Below, one piece after another: positions 35,354-48,218 of a stretch of 64,000 nucleotides of DNA. The stretch lies in NCBI RefSeq assembly GCF_000346465.2, contig NC_034010.1, forward strand, positions 16,708,374 to 16,772,373. Reading direction: 5' to 3'. The notes below the pieces were generated by a model, which worked only from the letters and a program-made list of their open reading frames with translations, made no database searches and had not been told where the DNA came from. Position 1 is the first letter of the stretch, and each line of letters starts with the position of its first letter. The DNA is from Prunus persica (taxonomy: Eukaryota > Streptophyta > Magnoliopsida > Rosales > Rosaceae). A program made the translations under genes and the position numbers.

Positions 35354-36601
35354 ATGGATTTTTCTCCATGCCACTTTAGATGTCCTATTTCCATGGAGCT
35401 CATGAAAGAGCCAGTCACCATCTCCACCGGGGTCACATACGAACGTAAGAACATAGAGAAGTGGTTCTTCACCTACAAGAAGAAAACATGCCCAGCTACA
35501 ATGCAAAGCATTGAGAATTTCGGTATCATCCCAAATCACACCCTCAAGAGGCTCATCGTTTCATGGCAAAGTAATGAGGATTCTAAATCTTCTTGCTCAT
35601 CACCATCTTCATCTCAATCTCAACCATGTCATTCCGCTAAACATGATGAAATACAAGCACTTCTCAGCACAATCGTGTCATCCCCATTCAAGGTAAATTC
35701 GATAAAGAAACTCCGATCCATCATCGAGATAGATGATGAGATGAAAGATGATTTTATTCAATCTAATGGAGTCGAAGTTCTTGTCCAAATCCTTGATCAA
35801 ACTATCATGGAGAGCTCGGATTTCGTGACGTTTAGGGCTTGTGAGGAGGCCCTTTGTGTTCTTCAACAACTTCCTATATCAGAAGAAGGGAAGACATTTG
35901 AGTTGTTATCGAAACAAGAATCAACCAGATCAATGGCCATCATGCTTCAGCGGGGAAGCGCTGAGGCACGGCTACATACCGTTACCATATTTCGAAAGAT
36001 GGCGAAAACCGAATATGATTGGAGCTTTATAGTACAAGATCAAGGTATAGATTTCTTCAAATCCTTGTTGGAGCTTGTTTCAGATGAAATATGTAGCAAA
36101 GCAAGTTCATGTGCCTTGGAAGTCTTGATTGAAATATTAAGAGCATCAAAGAAAAACAGGTTGAGGGCAATTGAAGCAGGTGCAGTTTGTGTCCTCATAG
36201 AGTTGCTGCAAGACTCCAACAGATCCAAATGTGAAAGAATGTTGCATTTGATAAAATTACTATGTGAGTGTGCTGAGGGAAGGCAGGCCTTGGTGGAGCA
36301 TGGCATGGGCATTGTTGCCATTACCAAAAAAATGCTGCATGTTTCCAATGCTGCCACCAAGATTGGGGTGAAGATCATATGGCTGGTCTGTAATTTTCAT
36401 CCAACTGAGAGGGTACTGGAGGAAATGTTGATGTATGGATCAGTGAAGAAGCTTCTGGCATTGTTGCACATGGATGGCAGATCTTCTACTAAAGATAAGG
36501 TGTTGAAGATCTTCAAGATGCATGGCAATTCATGGAAGCGGTACCCATGTTTCCCTTATGATTTGAAGGATTATTTGGGATTTGTGAATGATTCTAGCTA
36601 A
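35354..36601 (+). CDS. U-box and armadillo-repeat E3 ubiquitin ligase (PUB family)
   Basis: Single-exon gene, 415 aa from the ATG at 35354, which directly precedes the U-box as in relatives. The U-box (about 8-78) shows CPISMELMKEPVTISTG, TYERKNIEKW, TCPATMQ and PNHTLKRLI, the hydrophobic and polar core that replaces RING zinc ligands. A Ser-rich linker (about 85-105) leads to helical armadillo-type repeats (about 110-400). U-box/ARM proteins take ubiquitin from E2 enzymes and attach it to targets held by the ARM repeats. Many intronless members of this size (PUB22-PUB28, CMPG1) act in immune or stress signalling in the cytosol. I cannot place it in one PUB subclade from sequence alone, and the substrate is unknown. 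No defects seen. Confidence 0.92.
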   Translation: MDFSPCHFRCPISMELMKEPVTISTGVTYERKNIEKWFFTYKKKTCPATMQSIENFGIIPNHTLKRLIVSWQSNEDSKSSCSSPSSSQSQPCHSAKHDEIQALLSTIVSSPFKVNSIKKLRSIIEIDDEMKDDFIQSNGVEVLVQILDQTIMESSDFVTFRACEEALCVLQQLPISEEGKTFELLSKQESTRSMAIMLQRGSAEARLHTVTIFRKMAKTEYDWSFIVQDQGIDFFKSLLELVSDEICSKASSCALEVLIEILRASKKNRLRAIEAGAVCVLIELLQDSNRSKCERMLHLIKLLCECAEGRQALVEHGMGIVAITKKMLHVSNAATKIGVKIIWLVCNFHPTERVLEEMLMYGSVKKLLALLHMDGRSSTKDKVLKIFKMHGNSWKRYPCFPYDLKDYLGFVNDSS

Positions 36602-38929
36602 TAGAGTTTTTTTTTCTTTCTTTTTTTTCTTTTTTTGTATTAAATTACAAACACACAGCAGGATACAGTTTTCTCAAAAAAATTTGAACTGGTATTTAGT
36701 ATTGGGAGATTATAAATTAATAATTTAGAATTTTATATGATTTGGATATTGGTTCATCGGTGGTAACACTACTATTATATTTTTTGTTCATCGGATAGAA
36801 CCGCATGTGCTTTCTAAAATTATTTCCTTTTTTTTTTCCCATTATCGGGATGGGCACACTATATACCAGAAAGCTTTTAGAACATATTCAACTCACATAG
36901 ATGCGAAATTCTGTGTCTATTTGTTGTGTAATTCGAAACAGATCTCTTGATTTTGTTGTGGATATGTTATGCCTTAATAAATCCATGAGTCATCCCATAA
37001 ATAATCATAGCTTTCTAAATATCCCATAGATTGGATATTGGTTCCATCATTTCAATTTCTGGCAATTAAAAATTTTAGTGTTTGGATTTATGTATGTTGA
37101 ATTTTGTAGAATTTTGTAAATGACACTATAAAAACTGTGAAATAACGCCTATTTTAGTGGAAATTAAACTTGGGAATTTGATGTCCTAATTTCCATAATT
37201 TTTTTCGCCCGTCATTTAATAAATTCCGCGCTTAAATTGCCAAACAAGAGAATTGTCAATTTCTCATCTTAAATTCAGAGTTACTTTTCCTCATCCAAAT
37301 GGATGGTAAGGAAAAATCTCAACCTCCTGGTGGCCTCCCTCCCTACCCACCTCCCCTTTCATCTCTTTCCTACACCCCAACCCCCACCCCACCACCCACC
37401 CACACCCCCCTCCTTTTTTCCCTCATGATCCTTCTTTGTTATTTTGTTTTGTGATGTGGAAGCAGTCACCATGAAATAGTCGTCGTCTTTAGCCCACGCA
37501 TACAAGGAAGATGTCGGATTGCATCAGGTTTGGGTTTAGACTGTGTGGCACTTTGGGTTTAGCCGGTATGGCGCTATGGCGAGGGAGGATGTGGAGCGGT
37601 GATCTTGCTTTTTAGTTTGTTTAGTTAAGTCTAATAATTCTCATGAACTCTTTAGGAGATTGATGTAGTTTGTCTCTCTAGATTATTTAAATTCTATTTA
37701 GCTTTGACTTTCAATACGGCTTTGTCATTTATGTTGTTGCGTGGTGAATCTATATTGCAGGTTAGAGTACATGTGATTTTAATTGTTGAATAAGAGATTT
37801 TAGTCATTTTTGGGTTATGTGTGATTCTCTCATCAATTCAACATGTTGTTGCGTTTGGGTCATTGGAGAAGATTTACTCATATTCGGCACATCGTTGCTT
37901 TGTACTTTTATTTGTTTTTCAATGAAAAACTATCGCTTATTCTAAAAATAAATTTTAAAAAGTTACTGTTTCATGTAACAAATAAGATGACACAGATTTT
38001 GGCTTATATGCTGGCCAAGTGACAACCATAAGTTTATTGAGGGAAAAACAAATACAAATTGAAAAGATGAATAATATTCAATCATATTAATTCGAGATGA
38101 TCACTTTTCCAATAATGATACTCTGTCAAATTCATGTGGTAAAAGAAGAAGAGAAAAGACAGAAAATTGACGGTTAATTTAAAAAGATGGTGGAATCCTT
38201 CCACCAAGTCTTCATTACTAAAGAAAGAAGTCAGAAAATTATGGTACCTAATAAGTCTGTGTGAATGCTATAATTACGTTGAGTCCTGCATTGCAGCTCT
38301 GACCAGTGACCAAGACCCTACCAGTTTGATTAGGAGTTCTTACAATCTAAGCACACAAATTGTAAGACAGTAATGTAAAGACTTGTTAGACAGTAATGTA
38401 AAGACTTCATTATCAAATGTGGAATATTCTCAACACGATATTTTTCTGATAGTATCTTTTGAGTCTAACATGTAAACAACACATATATATTGAACGGGCG
38501 TGGAAGCATATACGTGGATAACATGCGGAATTGTGGTGTAGCTCAAACAGATAATTAAATCTTTTCTACTATTGAAGAAGACATGAAGCTAAAGACCTTC
38601 ACCTAGTCCAATTTTAAACACCTCTCTCAGTCGGGAAACTTGTAATAGTTGGTTCAAACTGTAGTGTCAACCGTTGCTAATTATGTACTCACTCAACGCA
38701 GACCACATTTGGGACGCTACAAGGACATAAGTTAAATAAGCATAGGTGAACCAACCCAACATCAAATTAATTGACTAATTATTTGTTTACCTAAAAGATT
38801 TTTCGTCTATTTTTTTTTCTTTTTCTAAAAGGCCTTTGGCATTTCCCACAAAACTCTAGAAATGTGGAGATGAGACATTGAATGCATGGATGATTTTAAG
38901 AAAATTTACTCCCATGGATGATTTTTTTT
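36602..38929. other. 3' region of the U-box gene and intergenic DNA
   Basis: Poly-pyrimidine and AT-rich stretches, a C-rich run near 37320-37420, and a 20-base direct repeat (AGACAGTAATGTAAAGACTT) near 38366 and 38389. No gene seen. Confidence 0.5.
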
Positions 38930-39062
38930 TTTTCAAGGACCTTTTCTATTAAGAAGGGCGCAATAACATACTAAACTCAGATACACTGTATGGATGCTAG
39001 GACTCGAATCATGACCTTTTTTGAGAGAGCAATTGCTCCAAATCACTACACTAGTGAATCCT
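38930..39062 (-). mobile_element. SINE-like tRNA-derived element
   Basis: On the minus strand an A-box-like ACTAGTGTAGTGATT and a B box GATTCGAGTCC lie about 45 bases apart. No cloverleaf. Probably a SINE head. Confidence 0.45.
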
Positions 39063-39977
39063 TTGCATTTACATTTAAAACTGTAAGTAGGGAATTTTCC
39101 CTAATATTAAGCAGAAATAAATAAATAAGAAAACAGGTCAACCAGTCAGTATAGTAGAAGTTTCTATTTGAACTGGTCATCCAAGTTACGGAGCAGCTGC
39201 TTTCATATTAAAGTAACCACGACCTTTCGACATACACATGCTGTTGAAGAGGTTGATAGTCGGTATGCAGAAGAAGATGCACATCTACATTAATAAATGC
39301 AGGCAAATTTTCAAATATGTTTGTATTGAACAGGATGTGTATAAAATAAAATAAGTTTTTACAAATAACACATAATCGAAGCAATTTGGGTTTCCTTTTC
39401 TGATCCAAAAATTTGAGACTGACCCCTCACTTCATGAATAAAAAGAACAATAAAATGGGAAGAAACCTCTTAGTTATAAGAAAATAGTATGACACATGAG
39501 GCTTATAGCTCAAGTAGTTAAAAGCATTTGCTCCTACATTCGAAGGGTTTGTTTTGTCCTTTGGTCTCTTTGTTGTTGTTTTTCATGCTTTTGTGCTCTT
39601 TGTTGCTGCTCCACTTCTTATCAGCCTAGTTTGTTGGGTTTCACTCTTGCATATGGGTTTTGCAGAATGTGAATGTTTTATTGAAACCCAAAAAAGTTTA
39701 AAAAAAAAGTTGAACAAAGATTCACAGAAAGGAAAAAGATGATGAAAGAAGAACATTAATATCATCAAATGAATTCCTTTGCATTTATATGCTGTAACAA
39801 TGCATATACTGACTTATTTTCACCTAGAAATACGTATTAAATGGCCGAATAACAAGCCTTTCGTATTTTATTAACATGAATTAGAGTGGTGTTTTCTTAT
39901 GTACCTGCTGAAGCAAGAACTTAACTAAATAGTCTGCACAAGTTACAAAGTTTGTGTAGGTTGAAACACCACAGTAC
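39063..39977. other. Intergenic, CHY1 3' side
   Basis: AT-rich. An A-box-like stretch near 39500 (TAGCTCAAGTAGTT) may be another SINE fragment. No gene. Confidence 0.4.
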
Positions 39978-42900
39978 TCAAAGCTTTGCAATGGCAGTTA
40001 CAGGCAAGTTTGATCTTGCAGGAAGTTCTAATTCTTCCCATCCTTCATCATCCAACTTCGAGAAGTACTGCTCAACCATATGGTTAGTAACGAGCTCCAA
40101 TTTAGAAGGCTCCCACTGAATGATGGACCAAAAGAAGGAAACCAAAAAAAAAAATTAAGGTCCAAGTTGTAGAAATACATAACGATTGCACATATTTGTA
40201 TGATTCAAACATGTGCACGCACAGATATATATATATATATATATGGGTGTGGTGTGTGTGGGTACAAAGATTTTATACGCTACATTATTTGCCCTGCCAG
40301 CAGGGAGAAACATATATAACGGTGATTACTTGCATGGATGATCCTTGAAGGGGAACCTAAAACATACACTATAGATTGTCAACCACATTGCAGGTGGTCC
40401 CACAATATGGTTCTTAAATTTCTCCAAATGAGGATATCCTTAATAGGAAAAGACCGTGTGCATGAGTATTGTATGAGTACGGGCGCATTTGTGTGTGTGT
40501 GTGTGTGTCACAATTAAGAGAAACGTAACAAAATGCCCATTTCATTTACCTTTGGGTTCTTATCCTTGTCTAACAATATAGCTCTGCAGCCCTGCAATTA
40601 GAAGCAAGGCTTAAGTCACCCAGAAGAAAAAATAATGAACGTGGATAAGAAAATATGTGAGTAAGCTGAACCTCTCTGAAGTCCTTGCTGACTTCTCCTT
40701 TCAGAACATGGCAAACCATTCTATATTCACGAACAAGGCATTGACCAACTCCCTGAAGCCTTCCTTCTCTAATCTAAAATTGCAATATAAAAATTAATAC
40801 CAAGCCTAGCAATTGTGCAAGTCACGCTCTTATAACGTCCTCGACATATTATGAAACTTAAATTCCTAGCTTTAGGTGGCATTTGTGTGCCAATAAAGAC
40901 CTCCTTTTCTACTGAGGAAAAATAAAAAGAAGTACCTAATCTTTCAATTATATACTATTTGCCCTTCACAATAGGGCATATTACATGTTAATGCGGGCCT
41001 TATAGACCTTAGATCACCCTTTCATATATGTAGGGTTGAACCATTAGTTTCCTTTCTAGTTTGAACTATTAGTCAAATTTCACTTTACTACAAGAATTTG
41101 TCCAATCTAGCTTCTATTCAACAATAAGAAGATGATAATCACGATTAGTATCAAGCTTTGTTATACAATTACAAATTTTCAAAGCATGACTTCATATTTT
41201 TAGAATGAACTTAAGGAACCCTATACCATACCCTGGGCATAACAAGCAATCTATATCTTGCCCCATATAAAGAGAAAAAAGGCAAAAGACACCCCCTTTC
41301 TTCTGGGGGTCAGATGTCATACCATGCTTCAAACACAAACTAATCATATCATTTTGATATGTGAGAATTAACAAACTGCAATTACAAGGCCTGCAGGAGA
41401 CTTACCGATTTCAAGGAAATCTTCAAACTCATTGGCGATGCCTTCTTTAGTGCTTGAATTGTTGAAGTTAGCCAAGCATCCGCACTGTTTGTAGCCTCCT
41501 TCTCCTTCAATGGCATGCAAAAGGTATGGTCAAGTGTAAACGTTTTATCTACAACTAGAATCCTAAAAGAAAACTATTTAAGTATCGAGCCACAGGAAGA
41601 TACAGGATGCAGAGAGAATAATAAACCAACTCTTCTAATATTGGAAATTCGAATAAACTCACAAGGGCAGATAAAATTTCCTCTACTGTTCTTCTAGAAA
41701 AGCACTTGTCTATAACATCCATCCTGTACCCAAAACAGCTGAAAAATTTACAAAAACATATTCCCAACTTTGCATTTCAAGAATATATAATTAGTTTATC
41801 AACAAATGATAAGTCTAGACACACTAATTTCTTGAGTATCCAAAGGATTTTTTAAGAATGTAGTTAACTCTCCTTAATACCTATGACAAACCAGCAATTT
41901 CACCTCTAGAACTTCTACATGTGCAGCAATTTGGACATTTCAAACGTGAGAATGTGCTTTCTACATTGATACAAAGAATATTGTGGTGGAATGAGGAATA
42001 TACGAAATGGCCAAGGTTTCATGGTGCTAATGCAATTTTGTGACCTGTGCTGGGGCTCTCCAGAAATGGTGTATAAAATCTTGTGTTCCACTGGCAATTC
42101 TACTGGAAGAAAAATAAGATCATGCAGAACAGTAAATTCCATAAAGCAAAAATTCAGAGCATCTGGTGCATGACAATTGCATTCCATAAAAACAAATCAG
42201 AAACAAATTCTAGCATAACTGGTTAAAAATAGAAATACTAACCGGTAGTAAGCACTTTTCTCTTTCAGAGTCGGATTCTGCGAGTATTTATCTATAATTG
42301 CTTGAATAATGTTAAAATCACTTGAGTCAACTTTGCATAGAGCTTCTTCTAAATAAGACAATCTCTGCCAATCAATCAAACACAGTATAAGCCCCTCAAA
42401 ATAACTAAGTAGCCTCTAGACAAATGATTGGGAAATAATACAGAGAGAGAAATGAAAGCTAAACAAGAAAGCATAATTGGTTTAAAAGCAAGATTACAGC
42501 ATGTCTAAATGACTTCATGGTTACTGTGAGTCTGAATAATAATGATATTTTAGGATCGAAGAATCCAGTCTAAACTTCGCATAGACTTGGATTGGTTGTC
42601 TACATACCAAAAACCACAAACATGATGACAGATTGCCATCCCGTACATGCTTTCTAGAGGTTAGTAATGCCCGAATATTGATTACAAAAAAAATTCCATA
42701 ATTTCCTATATGTTTAATGAAGGAAATTGAGGTTCCACCCCAAAACCAATTGGCAATGGGGGGAGTAGCCCAAACTCCTTATAAGCCCTTGCTAGGTTTC
42801 TCAACTTTCCAATGTGGGACTTTTTACCTTCATAAAGTTAAAAATAAATTTGAAAATCAATAGATTCTCCTACCCACATTTTTCTGCCAAAAGCAGCAGG

Positions 42901-45900
42901 CTCTTCCCTTAGTAACAAGAAACCCCATCCACGCTATGCACATCACCTTCCTTTCCTCTTGGTCCTACGAATTTACTTCCTTTTGTTCGTTGATGTTAAT
43001 TTTTCACTTAGCAATATGAAAATATTTGTGGACTTCAGTTTGCTAGACCTTCAACAGCACTGCACCAGGCTACTTGATCCAGCATTTTGGTTTTCATGAC
43101 CAATATTTTATATGAAAACCCATATAAAAACAGCGGAGTTTAGTAAAATAGTTGTTAATGTAAGGAGAAGTTTATTGCCCAATGACTATCTGAAAATCAC
43201 AGGTTGCTACAAAATTAAAACAAACAAAAGAAGAATGAATGATTTATTGACTAAACATATGACACTCAAAATATGTGACTCATATTGCAATTCTGCACTA
43301 ACTTAACATCCAAAAAGCTAAAGAATAACCTGCACAAGTCTCAAAAGTAAAACATGCTGATACTTGTTATAATTAGCAAAATTCCTTAACCAATCAGGTC
43401 ATGTTCTTCTTAAATTCCAATTAAGATCATTGGTATAGATAAAAACTAAAAGTAATGGGTAGCGTACCGTTGATGGAACAAAGTGAGTAGCAAGACCACA
43501 CACAAGCATTTCAGCACCATCCAATCTGGTACCTGTAAGACCAACATATTCTCCTGCAGCACATTAGGGGTGGGGGCAATCAATAATAAAGGACAAAAGG
43601 TTTCTGCAAAGTTCAGTATCAGCCAGAATCATAACACAGAAGCATCACTAATGTGATTAAACATAGCAGGAGATTAAAAAATTATACATTTGACAGAAAA
43701 AATAATCATCAAAATTCAGTGAATTTTACTACTTCCTGAAAGATAAGGAAAAAAATTAAAATAAAGTGAAAAATTCCAAGGTAAAACTAAAATAACTACA
43801 AGATGTTATCTCGGATTTAAAACTTAATTTGATTTTGTGGGAACAAACTTAAACATATTTAAAAATTAGAAAAACCTTTTCAAATTATAAGTGGCAATGC
43901 TTCTAAGGATAAGAAACTATGTTCATACTGTGAGAAACACTCTTTAAATAAACAAGGCATCTATTCATCATAAGTTCAATAGAAATTTTAAAACTATGTT
44001 ACAATGAGTCATCTAGTTGTAACTTGTCTTGGGTAGAAAAAGACAGTAGATTACAAGTTCAAATATTCCCTGCTCAAAATTAAGGATTGAACATCATTGA
44101 TGTCTGATTTTACTAACATGGAAAAAATATATATATTCTACTAATTTTGGGTTATCAAGGATTATGGAACATGGCTTATTCCAAATTTAAAGAAACTTAG
44201 ACTTTTACTCTTAATTAATTCTTTCTTATAAACTTTTTGTATGCTTCCAGTTCACTAGGGAGCGGCTTCATTTTCAGGGCTTTTCAATATTCCTTTACCA
44301 ATCATACAACAGATAGTGCAGGGAAAAAAAATGATTTACTTGAGAACACAAATATGTAAACCAAAGGTATAGCAGGGATTACCAAAGAATCCAGGAAGTC
44401 TGGACAAATAATAAGAGGCACCTACATCGGGAAAGAGTCCCAAAGCTGTCTCTGGCATTGCAAAAACCTGCAAAAGATTAATAAGAGATACAAGGGACTC
44501 AGAATCAGAACTTCAGACAAAGACAGACAGAAAAACAAACAGATTGAATAAGCACACATTTTTTTATTGCAAGAGCAAGGCATTGAACAAGTGAGTGAGC
44601 TAGAACAAGTAAGAATAATTATTACAGATTGAATAACAGGAAAAAGTAAAAGTCATAAATAGTTCAAATCCAAAGGATGCAGCCGAAATTCTTCCTAACT
44701 TCAGACATGAGATAAAGTGAGACATACCGAATTCTCAGTTGCAACACGGAATCTTCCATGAATTGAAGCACCAGCCCCACCTCCCATGACAATTCCATTC
44801 AGAATTGAAACCTTCAATGATGTGCATGCTAACAGTAAGTAGTTTAAGGTATATTGCCAACAAGTAGATCAGAAGTAATACCTCTGACACCAGAAGTCAT
44901 AATAAAAGGTAATATGAAACCTACACTTAACAAGTGAACTGGCTCACCTGAGGTTTACTGTATGTTGCCAACAAGTAGTTTAAGGTAAACTCCTTTTGAA
45001 AAAAATATGCACCTAATCTCCAATTTCCTAAGTAATACAAACCATGAACACAGTAATATTAGATTGGAAGTAATTTTTATTGCATCTTATTTATAAATAC
45101 TCAACAGTTCAACATAATTATGCAGAAAATGGAAATGGATATTATTTGAAAATTTGAGGCGTAAGAGATAGATGATGCTTGCACCTAAACTGAAGATATA
45201 GTTCATCAGTTGATGTTAAGGATCAGAAAATATGCTCAGTAAAAAATTAAAACAAAAACAGATGACGAAAGAAGTTGTGCCTTCATTAATCTGACGAACC
45301 ACAGCAGCTACATCACCACCGGCACAAAATGCTCTACCTTTCCCCTAAAAACATAAAAACAGATGGTCAACCTGTCACAATTTTACTTTCTCTGTATAGC
45401 TGAAACACAAGTATGAACATTAAAGCAGTCTCTATCTCCCAATACATAAATATCACAAAAGAGTTCAAATCCTTGGTTGGAAATGACCCACAGAAAACCC
45501 CAGCTGATGTTAGTCAAGTGTCGTGTTACAAATACATCAGGCTCAGGGATTGGCACAAATGTGTCTACAACCTTATGTAAACTTAACCAACCTAACAAAG
45601 GTAATACAATTCCCAAGTTATTAGAAACAGAACTTTGGGTGTGTCAAGAAACCAGTCCTGCAGTGTCAATTGAGTTCCTCAACTTCGGTCTTTTGGATTT
45701 ACTACATGGTTAGTGCTTACTTATGATAATGGTGTCAGGCATTGTCTTTCGTGAGTAACATTTCAGATGCAGCAATATTTAAGCGAAGAAAAAATGAAAC
45801 CAAAGAAAATAAAAGTAAATAAAAGAAAGATAGAAAAAATATCAAGCCAGTTTTGGTTACCACCAAGGAACTGTTCGATCACAAGGAATGATCAAGATGA

Positions 45901-48218
45901 ATTACTATGTGGGGAAGTGGTATGAATGGGCAATCCCGTTAAGTTTAAAAACCTTTGTCTTGGAGAACCCACTAGGAAGTTGACCTTACAGCTTCAAAGG
46001 ATTGTCGATTTTTACCACAAGAAGCCAAGGACTTTGATGCTCATATTTTTAAATTATTGAAGATGATTCGTCAGTAGAGTGGAAAGAATTAGGGAAAGAA
46101 GGCCCACAGGTAAGAGAAGATTGAAAAGGTGGTAGATAACAATCAACACAGGTCTGTCAAAAAGAGGGATTAATAGATACTTCAGCATTGATATACAATA
46201 CATCAAATACCCCAAGTGGTATGAAATGCACATACACTGAAAATGAAAAAGCATCAAGCCAGTTTTAGTTAATGCCAAGAAACTGTAAAATTTCTCTTGC
46301 TCTCAACCATTCGTCAGGAAAATGATCAAGATGAATAACTATGTGTGGCTGCAAATGAAACGTGAATTATACCATAAACTTAGAAACCTTTATCTTCGAA
46401 AAGAAACCCAATAGAATCTTAAATTGACTTTATATCTTCACAGGATTCTACATTCACCACATCAAGCAAAAGACTTTGATGCTCATAATTTTACAAGAAA
46501 CTCAAGAAAAAAAGCTTAACATGTAGCTAAAAGTAAATGTAAGCACAGAACACAGGTCTGTCAAAAAGAGAGATGATTAGACGCTTCAACATTAACAAAC
46601 ATCAAAAACTCCACAGGAAAGATCAACTTTATATGTCTATTAGCTTCATAGTTAGACGATATTACTTGACTTCTTTCTTGTTTCTCTTTGAAACAGTTTA
46701 AAATTATACTTGAAAACTTGCATGTGGAAGAAGAGTACCTTGACAATCACCAGCTTGACATTATCATCCTTCTCATAAGCCAGAAAAAGTTCCAACAGAC
46801 GAGAAATCTACAAATGAAAGAAACAGGAAATTAAAACAACTAAGGACAATGAGTACCACAGAGCACATTTACTAAGGACAATAGTACAATGCAAATTTTT
46901 CCAAAAGGAGTTTACCTAAAACTAGCAAGTAAAATCTTAAGAAATCAGAAACTCTTCAATAGAAGAGCACATAACAGGTGGACAAATCAATGCCCACTGA
47001 TAAAGAGATGAAGGACAATAAACTTCAACCACTGGACTGGCGGTAGTCTATTGACCCTCGAAAGTCCTACCATTCATCTCGCTCTATAAACACCACATAA
47101 TACAGTATAACATCCAAATTAAAATGCTACAAGAGTTCAGGAAAACCTCTACAAAGCCTATATGGAATTCCGTCCGGTTCTAGACAGTTTGGAAAGGAAG
47201 GAACAGGAGAGTATTTCAATGGGCAAAAACAGAAATTTTTCAGCATGATGATTTTGTAAATTTCTTGACTATCTAGTGTAAGTTAAGGATTCTCCAGATA
47301 CCTCAATAACAAGACAAAAATTAATGGGGGAAATAATATCCTTGATTGAGAGTAAATGTGAGTTCAGAATGGAAACAAGTTAACGCCAGTAATTGCTTCA
47401 CTTGAAAAATGAAGCTTATCCTTGAGATGTATAATTTAATCCACAAACATTTGTTCAAGAAAGTTAAGATATGAACCAAATTGATAAGGAACGCAAAATA
47501 TGAAGCACAAAGAATAGATACAAGAAGAAAACATTAACAAAAATGAAAATAACATATACTCAGACAATAAAAAAGAAATCAAAATAGCATAAGTTAGTTA
47601 ATTACATGGCATTTAAGGTATATAACCTTTGTATTCAAGAAACTAAAGCAGTAAAGTACATCAACATAGGACGATACCATTTCAAAGTTAAGCGCGTTCA
47701 ATTGCCGTGGCCTGTTCAATGTCAATGTCCTCACAAACAAATTTTGTTGTACCAGAACCTACCAGATAAAAAGAACAAAACATAAGCTTCAATAACAAAC
47801 ACGCTAGTTTAGTGAAGCGCATGATGGAAAACGTCAAAAACTGCAACAAAACGTCTGAACGATCACAAATACTCAAAATAAATAGCAATCAGAAAACGGG
47901 AATGGTACAAAGAAATATAATCTAATCCAATTCTCCAACAACAACAATTACCCAATTCAAAAAAACAACTAAAATTTGGAATTTAAACATTAGACATACT
48001 GAAGAGATGAAGGAAAATGAATTTCAAGAGAAAAAGGACGCGGTACATGAAGCTCAATGTTTCATATTCCTAATTTTTCGAAGATAAAAATTCCTTTCTT
48101 CCTTTCTGAGAAACGAAACGGAGAAAATATACACATGTATGTATTGTAAAGGGTATGTAATTTAGAATTTTTTTTTTACCGAATCTTCTTCGCGTCGGGT
48201 AGAGCCGAAAGAAGCCAT
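39978..48218 (-). CDS. CHY1: 3-hydroxyisobutyryl-CoA hydrolase, peroxisomal (CHY1)
   Basis: Fourteen exons, in coding order: 48218-48180, 47758-47678, 46807-46739, 45344-45281, 45027-44948, 44811-44728, 44467-44383, 43553-43468, 42364-42243, 41723-41663, 41504-41406, 40773-40672, 40591-40550 and 40115-39978. All phases fit, giving 383 aa (Arabidopsis CHY1 378). It is a crotonase-fold thioesterase that releases 3-hydroxyisobutyrate from its CoA ester in valine breakdown. Visible: the opening block [16 protein letters not shown], the oxyanion-hole segments AFCAGGDV and [15 protein letters not shown], the catalytic Glu145/Asp153 block [11 protein letters not shown], and the C-terminal peroxisomal PTS1 tripeptide AKL. 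Intron 4 seems to use a GC donor (GAAG, then GCACAA). Large introns with repeat insertions spread the gene over 8.2 kb. No coding lesions. Confidence 0.95.
40224..40245. repeat. (AT)n microsatellite in a CHY1 intron
   Basis: Short AT run between exons 13 and 14; a (GT)n run lies at 40491-40508 in the same intron. Confidence 0.85.
42720..42840 (-). mobile_element. LTR-like fragment in a CHY1 intron
   Basis: Read on the minus strand it contains AGTCCCACATTGGAAAGTTG, a TATA-like CTTATAAGG and ATTGCCAATTGGTTTTGGGG. This arrangement is frequent in LTRs scattered through dicot genomes. The ends are not defined. Confidence 0.4.
45838..46600. repeat. Diverged tandem duplication of about 405 bp in CHY1 intron 3
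   Basis: Landmarks recur at a constant offset: ATCAAGCCAGTTTT at about 45841 and 46253, GGACTTTGATGCTCAT / AGACTTTGATGCTCAT at about 46029 and 46471, and ACAGGTCTGTCAAAAAGAG at about 46148 and 46551. The copies have diverged by indels, so the event is old. Confidence 0.8.
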
